Assembly (NCBI GenBank): GCA_001460835.1
Contig: CYKH01000397.1
Location: 44,659 to 108,658 of the forward strand
Origin: Bodo saltans
Lineage: Eukaryota; Euglenozoa; Kinetoplastea; Eubodonida; Bodonidae
Length of the DNA: 64,000 bases
Reading direction: 5' to 3'
Positions 30,604-40,300 of the stretch are shown piece by piece. The translations under genes were made by a program, and so were the position numbers. The notes beneath the pieces are model-generated. The model did not search any database and was not told the DNA's origin. It saw only the letters and a list, made by a program, of their open reading frames with translations. The first letter of the stretch is position 1, and the number at the start of each line of letters is the position of its first letter.

Positions 30604-31835
30604 TGAACACCTCTCTCATCCTTTTTTTTGTTTTCCCCCATTTTGCACGCCACGTTCATGCTTCAAGCATGCATGACCTGATTTTTTTCCTAAGAATTCA
30701 AAACTACGTGTGGAGAGAGTGTTCTTTAGAGCAAGCTGTACCACGCAGCTAACCTGCAAAATCACGGATCGCTACATTGACGCCAAGCAATTGTGTAACC
30801 CTCGCCCTGCTCTCTTATTTTTCACTCCCACAAGCGTCCCACTCCTCGTCACTGCACTCACCGATGTTCCTGCTCGTCGCGACGTGTGTCGCCTTGAGCT
30901 CTTCTCCCATTTGTGGAGAATATCGGAGGAGTCAACAAGTGTGAGGCCCACCACTGAAACGCCGCCAAGCAACCGCTTCACTTTGTCCAAAAAAATTGGT
31001 GAACCACACACCAGAAAGGTTTGCTTTGGCAAGTTGTGTTGTTTTTTTTCTAAATCTTGCGAGTGTGTTGTCCGTTGTGCTGTGTTCGCTCGTTTTCTGG
31101 TTTGAAACCCTTCGCTTGAGGAGAGGTGGCAGAGGGAGGGTCAACAGATCACAGAAAATCAGAGTGTTCTTTTTTTTCTCGAAGAAGTTGTTGCTTGACT
31201 GACGAAGACAAGCAAACTCACTGACTTTTTTGTGTTCTTTTTTGTCTTCTCCCCCCTGCTCATCTTCTTTTCATTCCGTTCGGTGTGCACACCTCTCTAC
31301 CTCACCTTCACTCGGGATTCCTATCGGGCATGCTATGCAAACCATCGCCCTCAGATGATGATCGTTGAAACGCCGTGTGCTGAGTAAACCGACATGCATC
31401 TTGAGAAAGCTAGCGCCCACCTTTAACACAACAGGATCCCATCTACAACAAAAACACGCTGCTTCATTTACGTTGCTTACCTTCTTTTTTACGCACATCA
31501 CTCACCGCAGCGTCATCTTCGTTCGAAGACCGTTTTGGTGGGTCAAGTTTTTTTCTGGGTTAGTATGTGGTGTTGCCATCCGACTTGCCCGAGTCGTTTG
31601 ATCGCATCTCAACTGCGCAAAGACAAAAAAATCACATGCAGGAAATTTTTGCAGCTGCTACTTTAGGTTTCCTTCGCACTAATTGATTACTTCTGAAATG
31701 TCATGCGTTTCTCTCTTGTTTGTTTGTTGTTGTTTTTTGGCGCCAACACAGAGAGACCGCTCCCTCCCTCTCACCCCCTCCCTCTGAAAGCCATCGTAAT
31801 ACATTCATTTCCGCCACTTTCCTTCTCTTTTAGCC
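30604..31835. other. Long intergenic spacer (1.2 kb), no gene seen
   Basis: Pyrimidine-rich throughout, with several T runs (30622, 31040, 31170, 31240, 31545, 31720). The ORFs on either strand are short and compositionally biased. I looked for tRNA B-box-like motifs and found none. Confidence 0.45.
31808..31833 (+). promoter_or_regulatory. Candidate trans-splice acceptor two bases before the ATG
   Basis: A pyrimidine tract ends in AG at 31832-31833, leaving only CC before the ATG at 31836. An alternative AG lies near 31789. If the near site is used, the 5' UTR would be the spliced leader plus two bases. Confidence 0.4.
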
Positions 31836-33128
31836 ATGGGAGCGTATCAAAGTACTCCCGATGCCAAACCGCCGGCGCTTTGCTCGCTGCAAACAAAAAA
31901 TGGTGAATTTGTATTGGTTCCTCTCATCGAAAAATACTTTCCCGACGTTGATTTTCCTGCATTTCGTGCGCTCTACCGCGCCCGTGAAGACGGCAAGACC
32001 AGATTTTTCTACAGTCGGCCTGAGGATGATGACTGCAGCACCCCGGGAGACCACGTCACCGCAGAAATGCTTTACAAGATTTTTGTCACGCATCAGACGA
32101 CGCAACTTCGATCATTGCCGGTCTCCACATCATGCCCCATTGGGTGTGCCGTGGGGATGGTGGTAACGGACAACGGTCCCTACGACGCTGTGTATGCTGG
32201 TCGCCGTGTGCGAATCTGTGGCCGAATTGCGTGCCGCAACGCGGGAGGTGAAACATTGCCGTGGTCAGCCGGCATCTACCTCAGTCATCAGTTCACGGAA
32301 GGACTATTTAAGTACATCGCTGTCATTGCGGCCGCCATGTACGTCCATCAAACCGGCGATGGCTCTATTGAGCATTTTCGGTCCATTGACTTCACAACGC
32401 TGCAGCAGAACACAGCGATGCTGCGAGCAGTCTTTACTCTTCGTGAGCTTGTGAATTGTGAGAGTGATCGCCTCAGTGCCACTTCAAGCTTCACGTCGTC
32501 TCCTAGTGCTGAGGATTACGCCGCTGGTGTTGTCGCGCCACCACCACCCCAGCAGGACGCGCCTCCTCCTGCACATGTGGGAGTGACCTTCGAGCCACAA
32601 GCCAACCGCTACCGCATGTGTGTCCTGCGAGAACATGTGTACACCATTGCGCAATGCCTGTCAACCCTTGTTAGTCTCAAGCAAGGTGCACCGAAGGACA
32701 GCAATGATTGGGTGACGTTCGAACTGAAGCACCGCCTCCCTGTCAACGAAATTGTGACGATGTCCGCCGAGGCCACGGCGATGATGACAAACCTTCTCAG
32801 CAATGTTGTGATTACAGTGCTTGATGTGGATGCCTCAGACGAGGAGGACATGAAGGAACTTCGTATCTGTCGTATTTATTCCCCCAAACCCCTTACGGTG
32901 GATACCTTGGATGAGGCCGTCTACTTGCTGTCTCGTTTGAGCCGCATGTGTGATGAACATTTGCAGAAAGCGCAACAACTACGTGGTGCTGAGGGTGACT
33001 CGCAGGCGATGCCAAATGATTCACAATTATTTGTAGATGGGGCTGAGAACATTGATGTGAAGCTGTTTCCATTCACAATGCATCTGCAGCGCCGCATCAA
33101 AAAGGCAGCACAGCCAAACCAGCGCTGA
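31836..33128 (+). CDS. Hypothetical protein with N-myristoylation-type start
   Basis: The 430-residue product begins MGAYQSTP, with Gly2 and Ser6, which fits an N-myristoylation signal. Membrane attachment is therefore likely although there is no strong transmembrane segment. The N-terminal ~200 residues look folded, with a Cys-containing core (STSCPIGCAVGMV, RVRICGRIACRN). A Pro-rich linker (PPPPQQDAPPPAHVG, near 235) separates a second folded region. The last residues are basic (QRRIKKAAQ). I recognise no family. Confidence 0.7.
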   Translation: MGAYQSTPDAKPPALCSLQTKNGEFVLVPLIEKYFPDVDFPAFRALYRAREDGKTRFFYSRPEDDDCSTPGDHVTAEMLYKIFVTHQTTQLRSLPVSTSCPIGCAVGMVVTDNGPYDAVYAGRRVRICGRIACRNAGGETLPWSAGIYLSHQFTEGLFKYIAVIAAAMYVHQTGDGSIEHFRSIDFTTLQQNTAMLRAVFTLRELVNCESDRLSATSSFTSSPSAEDYAAGVVAPPPPQQDAPPPAHVGVTFEPQANRYRMCVLREHVYTIAQCLSTLVSLKQGAPKDSNDWVTFELKHRLPVNEIVTMSAEATAMMTNLLSNVVITVLDVDASDEEDMKELRICRIYSPKPLTVDTLDEAVYLLSRLSRMCDEHLQKAQQLRGAEGDSQAMPNDSQLFVDGAENIDVKLFPFTMHLQRRIKKAAQPNQR

Positions 33129-33534
33129 TCGTTCCCCCGGAGTTTTTTGTCCGATTTGGGGGGCGGAGACGATCGTTTAGTGGTGAAAAAGCTTTTGCTT
33201 TCGCTGCCATATTTTGTGTTGCTGATATTTACAACAACATTGACAACGTTGATTGCTTTTTTTGTTTTTGTAATGTTTCCTCGGACGTTTGCACTTGCAA
33301 GTAAATGCGGCAATGAAACATTTGCTGCTCATGCACATGAGTCCCGATGCCTTTTGACGTGGTTCTTCTCTTCATTTCCTTGTTTTGTTGTGTTTTCGCC
33401 ACAACCTCTTTGTTTGTGTGTGGAGAACGAGCACCGGAAGATCCTCCAGCAATGTGTGCACGTGCTAACTTTTTTTTCAATTTCTCTCTTTAAAATCAAA
33501 AGTAATCTCCCTAGGCTCATTTAAGCGCAACCTG
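33129..33534. other. Intergenic spacer (406 bp)
   Basis: No gene seen. The T-rich tract 33469-33490 followed by AGs is the probable acceptor region for the small membrane protein gene. Confidence 0.45.
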
Positions 33535-33789
33535 ATGAAATTCACCAGTATCTCGATGGCACTTGTGTGCGCAATGCTCATGAAGAGCGCTGCTGCCACC
33601 ACTCAATACGTGGCCCCTGCACTAACGGACTCCCTCTCTGCTAGCAGCCAGGCATACTTGATTGGCATTTCGTCAACGTTCCTGTTCCTTGTGTGCGCAT
33701 TTATGGCGGTATCTGCTCTTACTGGTATCGATTACAGCAACGACAGTCTCCTTGTGGTTGACGTTGAGCCAACTGTCGATGAGCAGTAG
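33535..33789 (+). CDS. Small type I membrane protein, possibly V-ATPase-associated (ATP6AP2/Voa1-like)
   Basis: The 84-residue protein has an N-terminal signal-peptide-like segment (MKFTSISMALVCAMLM). After a short luminal part comes one transmembrane helix (YLIGISSTFLFLVCAFMAV) and a short tail with TGIDYSNDSLLVV. The tail resembles the cytosolic end of ATP6AP2 and yeast V-ATPase assembly factors, where a D-x-Y-x-x-DS motif follows the membrane helix. Reduced versions keeping only the membrane and tail portion would fit. This is a short-pattern guess. Both the first ATG and the signal peptide support the start. Confidence 0.6.
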   Translation: MKFTSISMALVCAMLMKSAAATTQYVAPALTDSLSASSQAYLIGISSTFLFLVCAFMAVSALTGIDYSNDSLLVVDVEPTVDEQ

Positions 33790-34223
33790 ATGACGAAAGG
33801 TTTTTGGGAACGCTCCCTGATTGCGCAATATGAATTTCACTGCCTCATCATTCTGACAAAAAAAACTTCAGCGTTTTATACGTACGAGTCCAGTGGAGTC
33901 GTTTGCATCGCGGGGAACGGTGAGAGGTACCAAAACGTTGTTTGTCGTAAAGGAAAAGGAAAAAAAAAAAGTGAATAGGAGAGTGAAAGCGCAAGGTGAA
34001 GAGAAGTGTGTTGAATTTGTGCATGATCGAAATACTAGAAACAAGCGGGACGACGCAACCACATCATTCGGTTGCCTGATTGTTTTAGTACTACATCGAA
34101 TTCTATTGTTGTGTTCCCCTCTTTGATGCTGATCAAATATTTTCATTTCATGTCCATCGTTATTGCTGTTTGTTGGTGGTGCCATCAGACTCAACGTCTT
34201 TTTGAGAAATCAATTCGATAATA
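33790..34223. other. Intergenic spacer (434 bp)
   Basis: No supported gene. Contains an A run at about 33960-33970 and T-rich tracts before the CYTH gene. Confidence 0.45.
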
Positions 34224-35661
34224 ATGCAAGTTGAGGTCAAGGCGCTTATTGGCTCCCAAGAGACGTACAACACAACCCTCTCGCTGCTTCAAGGGCAGTT
34301 TATCCGTCAAGATTTGCAAGAAAACCACTTCCTTGACACAGCCGGGCGAGAGTTCTTTGCGCAAGGAACGATTCTACGGATCCGACTGATTGCAGTGCCT
34401 CAATCACCCACCAACAGCAGCCAACAGGAAGCAATTGGTCATGGCAGCCTCCTGCAGTACTCAAGTGCCAAGCTGATGATGAAGGCACACACTCATGTGG
34501 AAGACGGCTCGCAGATATCATGGACGGCTGAGGAGGCCATTCCGGTGGACACTGCGCGTGCCATCTTGACGACTCCTCGCCAGCTCTACGCACTCCTTCA
34601 GGCGGCCAATATTGTCAGTGAAACCATTTTACCGCGACTGGAACGGGAAGTGCCCAGGGAGCACCTTGACGCCTTGGAATACGTTGGCTCGTTCTCTACT
34701 CTCCGAACGGTGTGCCACTTTAAGTCCGAAGCACAGCCAGGTCTCGTGATGCACATTGATAAGACGACTTATCCGTTCGGGGAGCGATTTGAGGTGGAGG
34801 TCCCCAATATCACTGTGCCTGTGCATGACGTTGCCGAGGAGGTAGCTGCGTTTCTTACCGCCAATGGAATTCCGTTCGAGTTTGCAGAAGAGAGTAAGTT
34901 TCAGCGGTTTGTTCATGGCGTTCAAGCCACCAAATCTAGCAGTCATATGGTACAGGATGTGAAGGTTGTGTTAGACAGCGTGGAGGGTGTTCAGCGTGTG
35001 TCTGCCAACCTGGAATCGTTTCTCTTGTCGGAGAAGCAGCAAGACAACACATTTTATGACGGTTTTGATGATGAGTTGGCTGCACGTGGCGCATTCTTCC
35101 GCCTCCGTCACGAAGTCCATGGGAACCGCTTTGCCGCCGTGCTGAAAGAGCATCAAGATGTGGACTCAGGCTCTCAGGTCAACTGGACACAAGAGCTCGA
35201 ACTATCACCAGACGTGGCGCACGCGATTCTGCACGACCCAACTGGATTTCTTGCACAGGCAGGCTCCAATGCATTAGCTCAATCCCTTAAGGAAAAGTTT
35301 GGGGTCACGAGGCTTCGCAGCATTGGAAGTTTTTCTACGGTACGACGCGTATACGCGTGGGAGAACGCAACCAGCCAGCCAAGTGGTGGTCTGCAACTTC
35401 GCGTGGACACAACAACATTTCCGTTCGGTGAGCATTATGAAGTTGAGGTGACAGCCAAGTGGTGGTCTGCAACTTCGCGTGGACACAACAACATTTCCGT
35501 TCGGTGAGCATTACGAAGTTGAGGTGACAAACATCTCTGTGCCGGTGAGCGACGTACTTGCAGAACTTGAAAGCGTCCTGCGGTCGTTGGGTGTGGCATT
35601 CCGCGTGGCAACCGAAAGCAAACTTGACTGTTTCTTGCGCGGATGCAGCCGTCGTCATTGA
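34224..35661 (+). CDS. Tandem CYTH-domain protein (triphosphate tunnel metalloenzyme family), frame broken near 3' end
   Basis: Two CYTH-like repeats are visible. Repeat one begins MQVEVKALIG, carries GTILRIRL and KLMMKAH, and ends GERFEVEVPNITVP. Repeat two has VKVVLDSVEG, AFFRLRHEV, AAVLKEHQD and GEHYEVEVTNISVP. CYTH enzymes bind triphosphates with metal ions inside a beta tunnel (thiamine triphosphatase, adenylyl cyclase IV). The second repeat has VKVVL rather than the E-x-E-x-K start, so it may be inactive. The frame breaks at a 76-bp duplication (35377-35528) and otherwise stops at 35507. Removing one copy gives a continuous gene ending at 35661 with a matching C-terminal helix. Confidence 0.75.
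35377..35528 (+). repeat. 76-bp tandem direct duplication, frame-shifting
   Basis: Copies at 35377-35452 and 35453-35528 abut without linker and differ at one base (TAT/TAC). An offset of 76 (1 mod 3) breaks the CYTH gene. Confidence 0.92.
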
Positions 35662-35968
35662 GGTATTGGTTCATCGAAAGGGATGGTGGGGGAAAAAACA
35701 ACATCAAAATCAAAAAGAAACCGTAAGCGAGACAAAGAAATCCCACAACAAGTTTTCAACCGAATTTCATCTGCAACATAGATCGATGAAACATAAACGA
35801 GACAACCGTCACCACACTTTGCTGGTTGCAACCCAAGAAGTTGAGCACCCGCCTGAGGGGATAGAAAAGTGCCATTTTCGTGGTAGACGAAGTTTGAAGT
35901 GCTGCAAGAATTGAGGAAAACACGACACTTGATGAAACGCGACGTGAGCGAGAGCAACAACAGCCAGC
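35662..35968. other. 3' flank of the CYTH gene up to the assembly gap
   Basis: No gene supported. Purine-rich on the plus strand just after the stop. Confidence 0.4.
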
Positions 35969-36268
35969 NNNNNNNNNNNNNNNNNNNNNNNNNNNNNNNN
36001 NNNNNNNNNNNNNNNNNNNNNNNNNNNNNNNNNNNNNNNNNNNNNNNNNNNNNNNNNNNNNNNNNNNNNNNNNNNNNNNNNNNNNNNNNNNNNNNNNNNN
36101 NNNNNNNNNNNNNNNNNNNNNNNNNNNNNNNNNNNNNNNNNNNNNNNNNNNNNNNNNNNNNNNNNNNNNNNNNNNNNNNNNNNNNNNNNNNNNNNNNNNN
36201 NNNNNNNNNNNNNNNNNNNNNNNNNNNNNNNNNNNNNNNNNNNNNNNNNNNNNNNNNNNNNNNNNNNN
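35969..36268. other. Assembly gap (300 N), probably hiding a second histone H3 copy
   Basis: Exactly 300 N. The sequence resumes inside a histone H3 coding end, so the gap should contain the rest of that gene. A 144-codon H3 needs about 430 bp, so the real gap is longer than 300. Confidence 0.95.
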
Positions 36269-36310
36269 GACTTGCACCTCGCACTCAAGCTGCGTGGGGA
36301 GCGTCGTTGA
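36269..36310 (+). CDS. 3' fragment of a second histone H3 gene
   Basis: The first 40 bases after the gap match the end of the complete H3 gene at 37091-37130 exactly and encode the same last 13 residues ([13 protein letters not shown]), but the stop is TGA rather than TAA and the 3' flank differs. This is therefore a distinct H3 copy, not a misplaced read of the same gene. The rest lies in the gap. Confidence 0.85.
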   Translation, partial: DLHLALKLRGERR

Positions 36311-36697
36311 TGATTCTCTTGCGACAGAGAAATCGAGACGAAAATGAATAGACAACAAAAAACACAAAAACAAAACGTGACAAGCTACAGGATTTCTACC
36401 CTTGAACGAAGACCGCGAGCAGAATCAATTAATCTGGAAATTGGTTCGGGCTTGTAGGTTCAACAAAGGAACCAACCCCTCTTTTTTATTGCACTGTGAT
36501 GTTCTTTTTTTTTCTCTTTTACCGCTTCCCATATGCTGCTGCGCGCTGCTTGTTACGAATGCAGTTCGACGGAACATTGGGATGTCTCTCATATGATGAT
36601 GGTGTGATGTGCGTTTCCTCTGTATGTTTGCCTTCGCATCGCTGCAACTTATTTGTTATTGACTCATAAAAGCTTCGTGAGTATTCCTTTTAGAACA
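36311..36697. other. Spacer between H3 copies
   Basis: No gene seen. T-rich tracts at 36480-36520 and near 36683-36693 with AG at 36692-36693 form the likely acceptor for H3. Confidence 0.5.
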
Positions 36698-37132
36698 ATG
36701 GCTGCGAAGAGCACTGTGAAAAGCGAGAAGGCTAAGGCCGTCGTTAGCAAGCCCCGTAAGAACCTGGGCTCGCGCAAGACGTACACGCAAGGTCAGGTGT
36801 CTGCGAAGCAGGCAGTTGGCTCTGCGCCGAAGAAGTCTCACCGCTGGCGCCCGGGCACCGTCGCGCTTCGCGAGATCCGCAAGTACCAGGCCACGACTGG
36901 CACCCTCATTCCCAAGGCTCCCTTCCGCCGCTTGGTGCGTGAGATCTCGTCCTCAGTGAAGGAGACCATCCGCATGCGCGCGACCGCCATCGAGGCGCTG
37001 CAAGAAGCCGCTGAATCCTACGTGATCAGCGTTGTCGGTGACGCGAACCTGTGCGCCATCCACGCCAAGCGTGTGACGCTGTTCCCTCGTGACTTGCACC
37101 TCGCACTCAAGCTGCGTGGGGAGCGTCGTTAA
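36698..37132 (+). CDS. H3: Histone H3
   Basis: Core nucleosome histone, 144 residues. The fold is clear from [53 protein letters not shown] and the final LRGERR. The N-terminal tail ([16 protein letters not shown]) is divergent from animal H3, as in trypanosomatids. It lacks the ARTKQTARKS start, so most canonical tail-mark positions cannot be assigned by position. The ATG lies four bases after AG 36692-36693. The gene is followed by a 250-bp spacer. A second copy sits just upstream. Confidence 0.97.
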   Translation: MAAKSTVKSEKAKAVVSKPRKNLGSRKTYTQGQVSAKQAVGSAPKKSHRWRPGTVALREIRKYQATTGTLIPKAPFRRLVREISSSVKETIRMRATAIEALQEAAESYVISVVGDANLCAIHAKRVTLFPRDLHLALKLRGERR

Positions 37133-37338
37133 CTTTTCGCACACACCCCTTCAGAAGAAAGCTGTATGAACGATAGTTGTAGTCCGAGAAGCGAAATGTA
37201 ACACATTAACCTGCTCTTTGCACTGCTGAGTTCTTAGGTGAAAATGTTCCTCTCGTCTTGATTTGAAGATTTTCTCTCCAAGGGCCTATTTTAGGGACTC
37301 AGGAGGAAAGAAAGCCTTTTTAGACAATTGTAGACAGT

Positions 37339-37363
37339 TACATTCTTACTTTATATTTTTTAG
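37339..37363 (+). promoter_or_regulatory. Candidate trans-splice acceptor for the giant coiled-coil gene
   Basis: A T-rich tract ends in AG at 37362-37363, 22 bases before the ATG at 37386. This favours that ATG over in-frame codons upstream. Confidence 0.5.
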
Positions 37364-37385
37364 CCCCTTACGTGTTACCACATTT

Positions 37386-40300
37386 ATGGCGTCCACTTCC
37401 ACCAACGAGACTGCGAAGCCAGCTAGTGGAGGGAATGAACAGCCACCCCAAGCACAGCAACCTGCAGCGGAGGTCAACAACAACAACAACAGCTCCTTGT
37501 ACATGGATGTAGAGGAGACGGAGCTGCTTCACCGCTTCAGCACTGACAATCCCAACATGGTCACCTTCAAAGATACAGATGATCGAGTTCGTACTCTAGA
37601 AGAGCGTTTTCCTGAGAGTGAGCTCGAGAAGTTGCTCATCAAAGCGAATCGTACTCTAGAAGAGCGTTTTCCTGAGAGTGAGCTCGAGAAGTTGCTCATC
37701 AAAGCGAATCAGTTGCTGTCCAAGCGCAAGGAAGCCATGGCCACGGATGACAGGGTGCAGACGCTACCGCTCCATCCCACGATTCCTACGGTACTGGAAC
37801 TGCGTGAACTTCGCAACGCCATTATCGATACGGTGGCACTATCAGAAGAGTCAAGGGCGAGCTTGCCGTATGCTCTTGCCTTACTAAAAACGTTTTTTGA
37901 AGGGGAAACGGAACGGCTGCCACGCAAGTTGTTGAAGTACCTTCAGCGGTATGAGCAGCTCTCATCCAAAGACACTGAGTGCGCCATTGCCCTTCGCAGC
38001 CCGGTCCAGCAGCGGCTCTCAAAGGTGCAAGAACAAATTCAATTCGCCAAGCACGCCCTTCAGACGATTACTACGTACTCAGATTTGTACTCAGCTCAAT
38101 CGCGCATCGGCACCAACTCTCGCAGCTACGCACCAGACAACACCGACGACGCCAAATTCTCTGCTCAGTCGGTGAATGCGCGCATGGCAGAAGCGTTGCA
38201 CCCTCTCTTCTTCCGCTACTTCATTGCAGATCAATCCGTTGAGTATCGATGCTCTCGCCGGTTTGAGCGCTTCCTCAGTCGCGCCCAGCTCATCCCCTTC
38301 ACGAAGAGGTATGACTTGTACGCCGAGGTGACGCAACACTTGGTGGGAGGCCACCCTGCCATTGGTGCGGACCAGTCACATGCCGTGCCGCTGTTGGGAA
38401 AGGTGGAGTCTTCCTTCGCAGACCAGCTGGACCATCTGTGCTCGTGCTTTCGTATTCCCCATAATGATTCCAACGCTGATTTGCAGCAGTTCGCGTATCT
38501 CGTGAACCGCAAGTATCAACTTGTGTTCGCCGCACAGAACGAGGAATGGATGTTTGTGCAAGACACACACCAGCCCCACTCGCAAAACGCCGATGGGAGG
38601 AGCACCGCCAACAGCGCTGCACTCAAGTCGACTTCCTCATCGAAAACATCAGCCGGCGGTGCTCGCACGCCCACACCAACCCCGGGCACTGCTGCAGGTG
38701 GGAAGAGTGCAGGGAGTGCAGGGGACGCGTCTGTCGTCAAGGTCGTGTTGCGGAAGTCGTTATGGGCAAATCACGCCCTTCGTATTGACCCTGGTGCTCC
38801 TGCGTGGCAAGTGCAGCAAGAGCTGCGCCTGTCAACAGTTGCTCTTACAGGGGAAGGAGGGCGTCAAATTGTTTCTGAAATCGAATACTTGAAAGAAAGC
38901 AACGTCCAGCAGTCCGGTGATCGTTGGAAGCAGCGCGCAGAAGCACTCCATCGACGCCTGCAGCATCGCAAAGGATTCGGGATCGTCACCAGCGGTGTTC
39001 TTGCCGCAGACGCAGCGACGGAAGATGCGCCGTCGATCGATATGGCCGCCATCAACCGCCTCGTTGCGGGAAGCCCACTGCTTCAAAAGTACCATGCTGC
39101 CCAGCAGCTTCGCTTCATCCGAACTCGTGAATTCCGACGAAAGATTCTTGACTTTCTCAACTGTTTTGCGTCAATTCTCAGGACGGTGGCCCAAGACACA
39201 TCGATGACCAAGTCGGTATCCCACAGCTCCACCGGTGTCGCTGCCATAAGCATTCCGCCAATCCCAGCGGACGCAGAGTTTGAGCACCGCCGCAAAGTTC
39301 TAGACGCCGCGTTGACCGTTGATGATCCTCTTCGGTTTGTCGAGTGTGAATCCTTCGCATCGCAAATGATGAGCTTGCACTTCGATGGCGTTGCCGGAGA
39401 CGCTGATGTAGATTCCACGGATCTGAAAACAACGCAAGATGTTTCAGGTGGTCGCAAGAAGTCCGCGTCTCACTTCGGCAAAGATGCCGCTGCTGCCTTT
39501 GAGGAGGCAAAACCATCCTCCAGCCCCTCTGCAATCTCCACCGCCCACATCGATAGTGTTGAGGTGGTGGATGGAAAGTACTCCGTCAAGCGTGGTCACG
39601 ATGGTGTGCCTGTGATGGACTCATGGGCTATCGAAGAACTTGCACGTGTGGAACACTGGCTGGCAAGGGTCGCCACGTGGTTTGTAGAGCAGTACAACAA
39701 CGGCACGTACCCAGACCCCTTTGATGCCAATCACAACAACAACCCACGAGGTTCGCCTACCTCACCAGACTCGCCAAATCAGGACGGTAGCTCCGGTGTG
39801 ATCGACTACGCCACAGTTGTGGAGGACTTACTGGAAGCGGAATGTTGGTTTATGGAAGGCAAGTTCAAGGTGGTGAATGATTATCGTGAGGCGTACGAGC
39901 AAACAACGGATGGAAAGAAGCAACATGAACTTGCATCGGCGATGATTGGCCTCATTCGCCGTCGCCCACGCATTGACTTTTCCGACGCCTACTTCACTGG
40001 ATCATTCACTCGCGAAGTTGTCAACTTTGAACTCCACCATGCACTGCTGCGTGAAATTATTCAAGCACAGATTGTGGAAGAGCGGCGAATTATTGCAAGC
40101 GCTGCGCCACGAGACTCCAAGCCTGATGCTGCCGCCACTGGTGGTGCTGGGTCAACGCAGGATAAGGACCGTGCTCCACCGTCCCGTGCTAACAGCATCT
40201 ACTCTGCGGGGTCTGTGAAAGGCGGTGGTCAAGGCGCCAACAATCCGCAGTCCAATGCTCCGTCCATGAGTGGTGCTCGTGTCAAAGCTGCCGACACCAA

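Noticed and set aside
30710-31105. Plus-strand ORF of 131 codons in the 1.2-kb spacer
   Set aside because: No motif, and the composition follows the pyrimidine-rich background.
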